Assembly: GCA_917880885.1 (NCBI GenBank) | Contig: OU862927.1 | Location: 20,801,450 to 20,865,449, forward strand | Length of the DNA stretch: 64,000 bases | Direction of reading: 5' to 3' | From: Limnephilus marmoratus | Lineage: Eukaryota; Arthropoda; Insecta; Trichoptera; Limnephilidae | Shown: one piece after another, positions 22,861 to 32,324 of the stretch | Numbering within the stretch: the first letter of the stretch is position 1 | Layout of the letters: every line of letters starts with the position of its first letter | The notes under the pieces: generated by a model | Seen by the model: only the letters and a program-made list of their open reading frames with translations | What the model was told of the DNA's origin: nothing | Databases searched by the model: none | Position numbers and translations under genes: made by a program

Positions 22861-22988
22861 TGAAATAATAAAATGGTTTATACGGATTTTTACATTCTTA
22901 AAAAAATTTTCAGACTCATTTAATAAAATAACCTCACCTAACGATCCACCCTTTCTGAAAATAATATACTCTACCACAACTTAATCAA

Positions 22989-23188
22989 NNNNNNNNNNNN
23001 NNNNNNNNNNNNNNNNNNNNNNNNNNNNNNNNNNNNNNNNNNNNNNNNNNNNNNNNNNNNNNNNNNNNNNNNNNNNNNNNNNNNNNNNNNNNNNNNNNNN
23101 NNNNNNNNNNNNNNNNNNNNNNNNNNNNNNNNNNNNNNNNNNNNNNNNNNNNNNNNNNNNNNNNNNNNNNNNNNNNNNNNNNNNNNNN
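22989..23188. other. Assembly gap (200 N)
   Basis: Exactly 200 N, a conventional gap of unknown or nominal size. Confidence 0.99.
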
Positions 23189-23283
23189 AAAAGCCGTCAT
23201 AATTATAAGCCATTTTATTGATATTTACCTCACAAAGATTAATGTATTGCATTTTGTTACAGGAAATTGTCGTAGTTTTTGAA

Positions 23284-23385
23284 TATCCGGTATCTGGCCG
23301 GATATTGAGTTACTATCGGGTATCCGGCCAGATAGTAAATTTAGGCCGGATAGGCCGGATACCGGATAGTTACCGGATATCCGTT
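23284..23385. repeat. CCGGATA-type degenerate repeat
   Basis: Words such as TATCCGGCC, GGCCGGATA and ACCGGATA recur in both orientations about ten times in 100 bp, giving many small hairpins. Confidence 0.75.
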
Positions 23386-23649
23386 TCTCTAGTTATTGTC
23401 ATATAAAGTTTCCACACTTATTGTATTGTTAATTGTTATGTTTTAAAAACTTTCAGAATGCAAATTCTCGATGTACTGTAGTATTGTGACCTCTTTCCGA
23501 CCACATTTCTCCTCCTTGAGCAGCAATATATTCTCCGTGGTTGTTGCACTTTTTTGTAGCTGCGGAGATTTTCACCAATAATTAACAATATAGATGTTCT
23601 TTGTATCGTCATGGTAAAAGACCACATTTAAATCAGAATTGGAACGATG

Positions 23650-23810
23650 ATCAGAATAGCTTTATTGTAATATGATTTGAATAGCCAGGTATTTCCCAAC
23701 CTTCCTTTTCCCATCTCACTCCCTTTACAACTGTCTTCAGCTCATAACATATCCCAATTGGGGATAATAATGATGCCATAGTCTCATTGACTTCTAAAAA
23801 TAGCTAGCAG
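23650..23810 (+). mobile_element. SINE2 body fragment
   Basis: GAATAGCCAGGTATTTCCC, CCTTCC and CATATCCCAATTGGGGAT correspond to the body of the SINE at 43953-44335. 5'-truncated and diverged. Confidence 0.5.
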
Positions 23811-23886
23811 TTGGAATTCCTTTGCAGCATAAATACATACACAGTTATTTTTTATAAATGTTTTCGAAGATATCTACAGATAATAG

Positions 23887-24585
23887 AGAACTCCAAGTCC
23901 AATTTTAACATTTTTTTAATGAATAATGCCCTTCTAACTTAAATAACTGTATTTTTATTTTTATTTTTAGAGATAGTTTTAATAATTAAAATAATTGTCA
24001 AAGTTTTAATTTTTCAAGATCCCCGAAAACAACCGTATGTATGGTGAATCGTGTGACGTCATCACTCCTGAAAAATTATTATGTGATCGGGAAATCAGCT
24101 GATCAAATGCGGCCATTTTGAATTCCGTTGTTCGAAGTATTCTCCCTAGAAGTAGCATTACTATTTTTTTTGTGCAGTAGTTTTTGAATATTTTCAATAA
24201 CAGAGATAAACTAATAAGAGATACCTTTATTTTTGAAATATTATTTAGACCTAAATAATGTTTCAATAAACACAACAACTAAATCTCTATAAACAGTATG
24301 TAAATAAAATAATAAATTAATACGATGGCTTGTGTCATATCATACATTCCCATACAATGACTTTACGGTGACGTCACGACACGTCGAACAGTGACGTCAC
24401 CACTAAAATTTCAATAATGCCAACTTGACGGCGTGTTTTGACGATCAGATTAAAAATTGACTTTTTAATATTTTTAAAACTCTGCGTTTAACATTATTAA
24501 ATAAAACTTATATATTCAGAATCAGCGTTCATTGGTCTATATGAACATATTTTTTTAAAGCCATAATATTTTTCACTGGAGTTCC
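23887..24585 (+). mobile_element. CRE-rich MITE, copy 1
   Basis: About 0.7 kb with short inverted ends (AATAGAGAACTCCA, and AATAAGGAACTCCA on the other strand). Homologous along its length to 57769-58424 in opposite orientation. No frame. Contains three TGACGTCA palindromes (24054-24061, 24370-24377, 24392-24399). Confidence 0.75.
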
Positions 24586-24998
24586 TTATTGTGTGAAATA
24601 TATTAGTAGAAGTTTAACAGCCCTTTTGGTATCTGAATTTCAAATTTCTACTACATCAACTGCAGTTGTGATGGGTTTATGTACGAGATGTAAATAATTT
24701 AAGATTTGGTCTAGCATCTGCCAGCGATCCACGCCGCGGTATCCTGTTTGTGAATCGAATATTTCGCAATAATCCTTGGTGAGAATTTCGGACCCGTACT
24801 CCGATACCAGAAGTTAAATCCTTTACTAGAATGTATATTCCGTTAGTAGAAGGGGTACTTATTCCGAAACTGGTATCTCAGTCACAAGAGTGTGCAATGA
24901 ATACTCCGTTAATAGAATTTATTCTCCACTAATGGAATTTATTGTACCATAGTCTGTTAAGTGTGTGCATCGTGGAGAATTTCCATTTTCATATATTA
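24586..24998. other. Unassigned
   Basis: Contains recurring ATTCCGTTAGTAGAA / CTCCGTTAATAGAATTTATT words at 24835-24955, perhaps an old repeat. No gene. Confidence 0.3.
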
Positions 24999-25252
24999 GT
25001 ACCGCCGCCCCGGGAACCTTTATTGGATAACCAACACCTCTGCCATAGGTCACCCCAAGTGGTTCGCTACGTTTGGTGATTTAGCAGGGGTGCCCGGGTT
25101 GATGGGGTGAGGTTCGTCTAGGTCTTGGAGGCGGATGACCAGGACACACTGAACCCCAAATTTCTACCCACCCCTTAAACCCTTTTCCTTCCCAGAACTC
25201 TCCTCTCCTTTCTTTCCTTAAAAAAACCCTCCACACAGCATCCCCAAAGATG
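24999..25252 (+). mobile_element. SINE3, copy 2
   Basis: Starts GTACCGCCGCCCCGGGAACC and ends ACCCTCCACACAGCATCCCC-AAAGATGA, stopping just before the hairpin. It is directly followed by SINE1, so the SINE1 insertion or a truncation removed the tail. Confidence 0.7.
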
Positions 25253-25263
25253 AATTATTTGGA

Positions 25264-25440
25264 TTATTTGGCGGGTATTAGATAAGCCGCTATAGCTCAG
25301 TGGTCAGAGCACCTGACCGGCAATCAGAAGGACACGGGTTCAAGTCCCGTTGGCGGCAAGTATCTTTCTCGGAAGATTTTTCAATGTAGATGGGTGTTTC
25401 AGGCTGATAATTATTGCTTATAATAATTGTTAAAATTGTT
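25264..25440 (+). mobile_element. SINE1 (tRNA-Ala-like), copy 3
   Basis: tRNA-like head 25286-25357, 72 nt, the same cloverleaf as 2380-2451 with a slightly better D arm (GCTCAGTGGTCAGAGC). Same body. The anticodon loop is again CCGGCAA. Confidence 0.75.
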
Positions 25441-25718
25441 TCATTATCTAAAAGGGATAACCACAAAGTTATAGCTACATTCAAAAGTAAATTTTTTTTT
25501 TTTAAATTACTACAAGTTTTCCTGTATTGTAATTGATTTGGTGGTGTTTATAAGTAATATGAGTATTGTACTAGATAGAGAATACACTTTTACATATAAC
25601 TGCACGCAAATTTCGATTTTTCGGAGATGTCTGACTAAATCAACTGGACGATCAATTTAATCACCTATTAATTAAAGTAAGTTTCCATACATTTTTCGTT
25701 GGTGAACAATATTTATTT

Positions 25719-26185
25719 AGAAAAATGAAACTATACAACTTTGTATAAACCACTTATATAATGCGTAAATCCTACCGGTTTCAGAACAAACGTTCCTTCT
25801 TCAGGGAAAGCTTATAATAATTTGACAGTTTCGAACAATGTTTTACTATGGTAGGGGTGGAGCCGTTGTTAGTTATTAATATAGATTGGGTGGGTAGTTA
25901 TTAATGTAGAGTGGGTGGGTAGGGGAACAAATCCATGATTGGGCTATAAGATAATATTTTTTGTTTGTTGATAATAGATTCATTATTTTTAAGGGATTTT
26001 TTAATTTCCAAGGCTTCTAAGTTATCCAAACGTTTTCCTTTATGATTAATATGAAGAATATTTATCCCTGTATTTTTGTCAAATTATTATAAGCTTTCCC
26101 TGAAGAAGGAACGTTTGTTCTGAAACCGGTAGGATTTACGCATTATATAAGTGGTTTATAAAAAGTTGTGTTGTTTCATTTTTCT
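25719..26185 (-). mobile_element. Penelope-like 3' remnant with inverted terminal copies
   Basis: Arms 25719-25827 and 26077-26185 are about 95% inverted copies. On the minus strand between them the frame reads HINHKGKRLDNLEALEIKKS and ends PIMDLFPYPPTLH-stop, a layout I recognise as the extreme C-terminus of Penelope-like (PLE) proteins after the GIY-YIG domain. Each arm holds CTGAAGA-A-GGAAC-GTTT-GTTCT-GAAAC, a hammerhead-like core. PLEs often carry such terminal repeats (pLTRs) in tandem or inverted form. RT and endonuclease are lost. Confidence 0.7.
26100..26126 (+). ncRNA. Hammerhead-ribozyme-like core in PLE terminal repeat
   Basis: CTGAAGA (CUGANGA box 26100-26106), helix II GGAAC/GTTCT with loop GTTT, GAAA 26122-26125, then C. 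An inverted twin is at 25778-25804. Helices I and III and the cleavage triplet were not proven. Confidence 0.5.
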
Positions 26186-26227
26186 ATAATGGAAAACCAC
26201 AGTGATAGCTATCTACATTAAAAAATA

Positions 26228-26530
26228 TAATATTTATTTATTTATTTATTTAACGCCCAGAGGGCTTTTACATGTTTGGTTGTACAATTAATTCATGACA
26301 GATGATTTTTAAACAGATAAAGAAATAATAAAAAATAAAATGAGATAAAAAATGCACACAAGTTTAGTCATAAAAATACAAAGATACAGCAATTTGATAG
26401 ATTTACAAAAATAGAGATATGTTTAGGAATTGTTTTGGAATAAATTTTTTACAAGATCCACAAAATTCCCACATTAACAAAGTATGAAAAATGAAGACAA
26501 AAACCTAAATATATTCCCATTTAGTTAATA
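26228..26530 (-). mobile_element. LINE-E copy 1, 3' end
   Basis: The minus strand ends with the terminal residues DLVKNLFQ and a stop, then a 3' UTR with ACATGTAAAAGCCCTCTGGG and an (AAAT)n tail at 26228-26250. It aligns with 41390-41635 (+). Confidence 0.75.
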
Positions 26531-26810
26531 ACGAAACAAATCGAGAAAGCTGCAATTTATAATAATAATGGTCATTTTCCTCCGAGTAAGAAGTGTAAAT
26601 AATTATTATTGGTCTTCAACTTAATTCAAAATCCATTATTATAATGGTCGGTTCCGAGGGATATGGATGGTTTCGATTAATCTGAAACCTTTTTAGTCGA
26701 GTGGGTGAATCGACTCGATGAGGCACAAATCGAAACCCATTAACTATGTTAAAACAACTGTGATATTACTTTGTTTCTTGCTCACATGAAATATGGGGGG
26801 ATTTTTTAAG
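26531..26810. other. Unassigned
   Basis: No gene. GTCGAGTGGGTGAATCGACTCGA at 26696-26718 forms a short hairpin. Confidence 0.3.
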
Positions 26811-26852
26811 TAAAACTTCTTTACGCACGCTCGACTTGGGGGGTAAGCTGGT

Positions 26853-26965
26853 GAATGCGTTACGAAATGTGGTGATTGTTACGAAAAGTGGTGATTGTTG
26901 CGAAAAGTAGTGATTGGTACGAAAAGTAGTGATTGTTACCAAAAGTGGTGATTGTTACGAAAAAT
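26853..26965. repeat. 19-bp minisatellite, about 6 units
   Basis: Unit GTTACGAAAAGTGGTGATT with point variants (GTTGCGAAAAGTAG, GGTACGAAAAGTAG). Confidence 0.85.
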
Positions 26966-27063
26966 GTCATGTGAACGGTAATCGATGCGAACGGGGATCG
27001 ATTGCTAGGCGAACGGTCAGGCCTTTACGCACGCTTGACTTGGGGAGTGATAAGGATAAGGAT

Positions 27064-27270
27064 GGTCACCCCAAGGTGGTAGGTCACCCCAAGGTCGTAG
27101 GTCACCCCAAGATCGTAGGTCACCCCAAGGTCGTAAGTCACCCCAAGGTCGTAGGTCACCCCAAGGTCGTAAGTCACCCCAAGGTCGTAAGTCACCCCAA
27201 GGTCGTAGGTCACCCCATGGTCATATTTCACCCCAATGTCAAATGTCACCCCTAGGTCATAGGTCACCCG
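27064..27270. repeat. 18-bp minisatellite, about 11 units
   Basis: Unit GGTCACCCCAAGGTCGTA. As 18 is divisible by 3, it keeps false frames open on both strands (HPKVVG and YDLGVT repeats). Confidence 0.93.
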
Positions 27271-27539
27271 ATCGCTACCTTTGGTACCTACCTGGGTTCA
27301 TTGGACGAGGTTGGTCTTGTAGTTTTACTTCAGTCGTGTGGTCTGAAGCACACTCGTTTTTTTATCAATTTGGAAACTTCGAAAAATATTTTATTATAGG
27401 TGTTATAATTAGGTACGAAATATTTGAGAGTGGATGATTTTCTTAGTATTACTCTGGTGAGATAAATAGTCAGATTCTAAACGATCTGTTGCTTGAAGTG
27501 GCTTTAGATTTATTTGGTGACCCGGTTTGAATATCTAGA

Positions 27540-27930
27540 TTTATTTTTACGAGAATACCTCACAAGAGTTCCGACTGTTCCCGTCTGGAGCCAGTGAGAC
27601 TACGTCATCTCCAATTGGGGTATGTTGTGAAGTTGAAGGTAGTGGGGAGGGGAAGGAAATGGGGAAAAGAATGGTGGGGAAGTACCTGGCTGTTCATGGC
27701 TAAAGCCATTTCAAGCAACGTTTCAATTCGGAACGGTGGTCTTACACCAGGGCGATACTGAAAGTATTATCCACTTTGGAACGTGTCGATACTAAATATT
27801 ATTTTAAATGAATTAATTGTGAAATAACACAAATTTATAAAAAAAAAATATTTTCGCACGCCGGGATTCGATCTCCCAACCTTTGGATTGCGAGTCAAGA
27901 GCCTTACCCCTTCACCACGGAGGCCATCAA
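27540..27930 (-). mobile_element. SINE2 (tRNA-derived), full copy
   Basis: tRNA-like head at 27857-27926 (minus): GGCCTCCGTGGTGAAGGGGT A box, GATCGAATCCCGGCG B box, loop around CTCGCAA. The body includes CAGTATCGCCCTGGTGTAAG, GAAACGTTGCTTGAAATGGC, a C-rich CTTCCCCACC...CTTCCCCTCCCC part and ACATACCCCAATTGGAGATG. Same family as 43953-44335, 47508-47645, 48118-48245, 58605-58775 and 59190-59470. Confidence 0.75.
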
Positions 27931-28000
27931 AATATAGATATTTCCGAGCCAACTTTTATAATTTTTTTAGATTTTTCCGCCAAAAGTATTTTCGTTATTT

Positions 28001-28107
28001 GTTTTTGGGGTATTATGCCGTGTTGCGCTACCTCCTTCTTTAGCCAACGTTTCGGACAGCGTTGGCTAAAGAAGGAGGTAGCGCAACACGACATAACACC
28101 CAAAAAC
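28001..28107. repeat. Near-perfect palindrome from Penelope-type terminus
   Basis: Arms 28001-28049 and 28060-28107 (GTAGCGCAACACG on the right) with the 10-nt loop TTTCGGACAG. It is the GAAAC-proximal half of the block at 43060-43135 fused to its mirror image. Confidence 0.85.
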
Positions 28108-28605
28108 AAAAAAAACGAAAAAAAACTTAGTTCTTTTTCTTCCCCCTTTACTTTCACAAATCCTTACATGGCATCAAAAATCTAAATCCGGTTGAATTAA
28201 CTCATAATTGGAATTAATTGTTTGGAATTAAATCCGGTTGAATTAACTAAAATTTAATTTAAATTTAAATGCACTCTCAAAATTGAAATTAATTTTTTGA
28301 AGAATTCAGGCAAGCGATAAAGTACCTACCCGTAACATAATATTTTTAAGAGAACATTATTTTTCCGTTTCCAAAATTGCAACTGGTTGTTAAGAATTCA
28401 GACTATCACGTGATTTTTCACGTATTATATGTTATGTTTCAGCGCGAGAGTCCCAACTGATCCGATTCACTGTATCTATGGTATTCCCTCTTGGGGAATA
28501 CAATATAAAGAACAGTGTCCCGGGCGGCGTTGATGCTGACAATTTAATAATATTTTATCTAGATGTACCACGTACATATTCTCTTATCTACAAACCGCAA
28601 AAGAA
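28108..28605. other. Unassigned, with short direct repeats
   Basis: AATCCGGTTGAATTAACT occurs at about 28184-28201 and 28230-28247. No gene. Confidence 0.4.
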
Positions 28606-28963
28606 TAAACGTCACGTACGTTATAATCTACGCATTCAAAGATGGCGCCAATTAATTATTTTAGGTTTTTAATACTTATTGCAGTTTTGCTTTAAAATAT
28701 TGAGGTGAATTAATTGTGTGCGCCCGTATTAAATCAGATTGAGTCACCGATACCAAATTGAATTTTTCAGCCTTTCTTGAAAGATTTGGGTTTGTTTATG
28801 GATAAAACTATTTATTTATTTATGGTCATATTAAATATGTACGGGCGCGAATAATAAAATTTACTTAATATTTTAAATGGTAACGTGCAAAAAGTATTAA
28901 AAACCTAAAATAATTTTATTGACGCCATAAGTGAATGCGTAGATTATAACGTACGTGACGTTT
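28606..28963. repeat. Inverted repeat, arms of about 125 bp
   Basis: 28606-28732 and 28838-28963 are inverted copies (CACGTACGTTATAATCTACG in both). The middle piece (ATGGCGCC, TTAATTATTTT, CTTTAAAATATT) recurs diverged at 28990-29095 and 29205-29300. Confidence 0.75.
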
Positions 28964-29300
28964 AACCTTAAGGTTATATTTAAACGAATTCATAATGTAC
29001 TATTTCATAGATGGCGCGAGTTTAATTATTTTTGGGAAAAATGCTTTACACAAGTTATGCTTCAAAATAATAAGATGAATTCATTGTTTACGGAAAAAAT
29101 GAATAAATAGATTTGTCCATAAACAAATCAAACCTTCCAAGAAAGTCTAACAAATACAAAATTCGTTTAAACACCAAACGAGGTGATTCTTAAAAGAATT
29201 CAAAATCTGCCCTTTCACAGATGGCGCTTCATTATTTCAAGAAAAACACATTCGCAATATATGCTTTAAAATATTAAGCTGAATTAATAGGTCACTTGCA

Positions 29301-30130
29301 TGAACGACTTGCAAAAAATCATGTGGATAGATCTTTTTACTAAGATTACGAAAATGTTAGCAAAAATTGTTAGATATGTACAGTTTTTATTTTTATTTTT
29401 AAATAAATAAATCCATTATTTGGGCTCGTGACGTCACTACATGAAAATGTCCCGTCTCCGAAAATGATCCTATTAATTTTTTTAAATTCCACACTGATTT
29501 ATTTTTTTATATGGCATCACTTTGATTTCAGGCGAATTTTTTAATTCGTTCACTAGATTTATTGTTTGTTCTCTGCGAACTTCTGGTTCGACTTTTTGAC
29601 AGATGTTCTGAAGAGAACCCCGTACATTTAATGATGTACGGGGTTCTCTTCAGAACGTAAAGATGATGTCGGTACGTATTTTAGAGGTATAATGATTATG
29701 GTGCTGATTTTAACAAATAAAATTTTATAATATTCTTATTATTATTATAATTTAAAAGTACAAGAATATTACATTGAATTTAGTAATATAGACGCTGTAC
29801 ATTATAATGATTTATGATCAATAAGACGGATCAAGGAAAAAAAATATTTATGAGATGTAATATTTTTGGTATGCCTCGTTATTCTTATGTGCCATTCGTG
29901 TGGAAAACGTTCTTTTTTAAAAAAATGATTTTCGGCTATGTAATTATCGTTTTTTCACACCTATAAAATTATGTCCCGTCTTTCCGGTTTATAAAAAATC
30001 GTCTGATTTTTCGGATTGAAATTTTCAAAAAATCCCCAGGGCTTCAAAAATACGATTAAAAAAAATACAGAATGTCTTAGAATATTTGCCTGAACCGGAA
30101 AAAAAAATAAAATTATGTTATGCAAGTGGC
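29301..30130. other. Intergenic with one strong hairpin
   Basis: Apart from the hairpin at 29605-29656 and one TGACGTCA at about 29428-29435, I see nothing to annotate. Confidence 0.4.
29605..29656. other. Perfect 23-bp hairpin
   Basis: 29605-29627 and 29634-29656 are exact reverse complements (GTTCTGAAGAGAACCCCGTA...) with loop TTAATG. Without mismatches it could be a recent foldback, or the core of a longer lost palindrome; a small-RNA precursor is possible but untested. Confidence 0.85.
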
Positions 30131-30232
30131 CTATTGTTTGGGCCCGTGCATAGTACAATACTAACTATTGTTTGGGCCCGTGCATAGTACAATACTAACT
30201 ATTGTTTGGGCCCGTGCATAGTACAATACTAA
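30131..30232. repeat. 34-bp tandem repeat, 3 identical units
   Basis: Units 30131-30164, 30165-30198 and 30199-30232, each starting CTATTGTTTGGGCCCGTGCA. Confidence 0.95.
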
Positions 30233-30368
30233 CTATTCGTATATAAGTAGTATGAATAAGAATAGATAGTTTTGCCCACATTTATCCATTAACGTTCCAC
30301 GACAACTTAAGAAAGTGGAATTTGAACACCCCTTTGAAAAGTCATTAAAAGATTTGATTTTTTTAAAA

Positions 30369-30390
30369 ATAACCTAACCTAACCTAAAGT
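30369..30390. repeat. Short (CCTAA)n tract
   Basis: Three to four CCTAA units; see the long tract at 47416. Confidence 0.8.
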
Positions 30391-30625
30391 AACCTATTAA
30401 TGTACCTACGTAAACATTTTTTTAGTAGAATTTAATGACTTTTCAGAGGGTGTGTTGAAGTTGCATGTTATTGAGTTGTTCTTTGTTGAAGTTGCATGTT
30501 GATGAGTTGTCACTTTGCAAATCTTACAATTTCCTAAGTCCAAGATGTACCCTTAAAACGTTCAAAATCAAATTAACCTTACAATATGCTTAAACTTAAA
30601 TTTCAATTTGGGAGGCGGGAATGGG

Positions 30626-30662
30626 TACCGCCACCCCGGGAACCTTTATTGGATAACCAACA
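30626..30662 (+). mobile_element. SINE3 5' fragment
   Basis: GGTACCGCCACCCCGGGAAC and GGATAACCAACAG, then a poly-G run at 30675-30691. Confidence 0.6.
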
Positions 30663-30839
30663 GAACCTTTATTGGGGGGGGGGGGGGGGGGTGTTTTTTT
30701 TGTCTGTTTTAGACCTTTTTTTTACCAACCTACACCCTCACTGTGCCATCTCTACGCCCTCTAATTTTCCCTGGGTCTTCTACTGCCCCCCTGAGTCTCA
30801 AACGACAGTATAATTAATTGTAAAAAACTGATAACATAA

Positions 30840-31680
30840 TTAATTGTACTTTTATGAAAAAAAAAATATTTAAAAAGAAAACGGCAGATATTTGTGCGGG
30901 CCGCAAAAAAAAACACTATAATTGTACTCGTACATGAAAAAAAATATATTTAAAAATAAAACGGCAGATATTTGTGCTGGCCGCAAAAAAAAACCTGATA
31001 ATGTAATAAATTGTACATGAAAAAAAATATATTTAAAAATAAAACGGCAGATATTTGTGCGGGCCGCAAAAAAACGGATACTATAACTGTACTCGTACAA
31101 GAAAACAAATATATTTAAAAATAAAACGGCAGATATTTGTGCGGGCCGAAAAAAACGGATAGTATAATTGTATATGAAAAAAATATATTTAAAAAGAAAA
31201 CGGCAGATATTTGTGCGGGCTGCAAAAAACCGGATAATATATACATGTACATGTAAAATATATATTTAAAAGAAAACGGCAGATATTTGTGCTGGCCGCA
31301 AAAAAAAACGAATAATATAATTGTACTCGTACGTACATGAAAAAAAATATATTTAAAAAGAAAACGGCAAATATTTGTGCGGGCCGCAAAAAGACGGATA
31401 GTATAATTGTACTCGTACATGAAAAAAAATATTGTTAAAAAGAAAACGGTAGGTATTTGTGCGGGCCGCAAATAAACGGATAGTATAATTGTACATGAAA
31501 AAATATATATTTAAAAAGAAAACGGCAGATATTTGTGCGGGTCGTAAAAAAACTGATAATGTAATTAATTGTACATGAAAAAAATATATTTATTATTTGA
31601 TGTAAAAAATAAAAAATTATAAAGAAAACGCCAGATATTTGCGCGGGCCGCACAAATATCCGCCGCGGGCAGTAGTTTGA
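30840..31680. repeat. Tandem array, 10 units of about 82 bp
   Basis: ACGGCAGATATTTGTGC recurs at about 30881, 30961, 31044, 31126, 31200, 31276, 31364, 31446 (variant), 31522 and 31627 (variant), each followed by GGGCCGCAAAAAA and an ATTGTAC(TCGTAC)ATGAAAAAA block. Length varies mainly in A-runs. Minus-strand frames through it are repeat artefacts. Confidence 0.9.
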
Positions 31681-31689
31681 CGGCCACGG

Positions 31690-32324
31690 TGCTAGACCAT
31701 CAGTTAAAATCCAACAGTCAACTGACACCCCGTCCACCTCCGAGCCGATGAGCCGAGTTACTCACAAATAATTTTCCAAGTTTCCTCTAATCATGCACAC
31801 CAAAAACTTTAATGACCTATATATTATAATTTAAAGCAAAAATAAATAAAGTAACTTACATCCGTACTAGATATTTGACAACTTTTGATTACAAAAATAA
31901 TTTTTCAGTTTGGTTTCGTATTTTGAACTCAAATCCAAAATTAAGATTTGGGTGAAAACGGCCGAAACGATCCGCGCAAAAGTTCCACTTAAGGTTTAGA
32001 CACTAAACCACATATTTTAGAACAATGTTTTTTCCTACAAGAAATGAAGGTACATTTTGACCGGGCACACTGTAGTTCCTAATTTTGCAGAGATTTTGGC
32101 TCTAGGTCTGTAAATAAATAATACACAATTACGATTGGAATCGTGCCAATATTGACAAAATCCAATACGGTTTTATTGTTCCTCTGGAGTTGCTATTGTT
32201 TCTGTAAACATGAACTGCATAAGCGGTTAATATATTCAATAGACGTTGTTTGAACGTTCGTACCAAATGTTACTACATTCGTTCTGTCTAGGACGGTACC
32301 TAATTTTTATTATCTATACATTAA
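31690..32324. other. Intergenic, no recognised gene
   Basis: AT-rich; nothing supported. Confidence 0.4.

Larger units (their letters stand above)
26811..27360. mobile_element. TIR element of the TAAAACTTC family, copy 2, minisatellite core
   Basis: Left AGTAAAACTTCTTTACGCAC and right GTTTTACTTCAGTCGTGTGG ends match 17581-17870. The core has been replaced or expanded into two minisatellites (19-bp then 18-bp units). ACGCACGCTTGACTTGGGG from the left end recurs at 27029-27047 between the arrays, so the unit grew from element-internal sequence. Confidence 0.7.

Noticed and set aside
22971..23252. Minus-strand frames across the N run
   Set aside because: Unknown bases translated as X; no evidence of coding.
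26914..27267. Repetitive frames on both strands (HPKVVG, YDLGVT)
   Set aside because: Product of an 18-bp minisatellite; no start context or conserved domain.
26853..27270. CRISPR-like regular array
   Set aside because: Direct repeats without unique spacers, in eukaryotic DNA; minisatellites.
30870..31737. Overlapping Phe-rich minus frames with RPAQI repeats
   Set aside because: Translation of the 82-bp tandem array.
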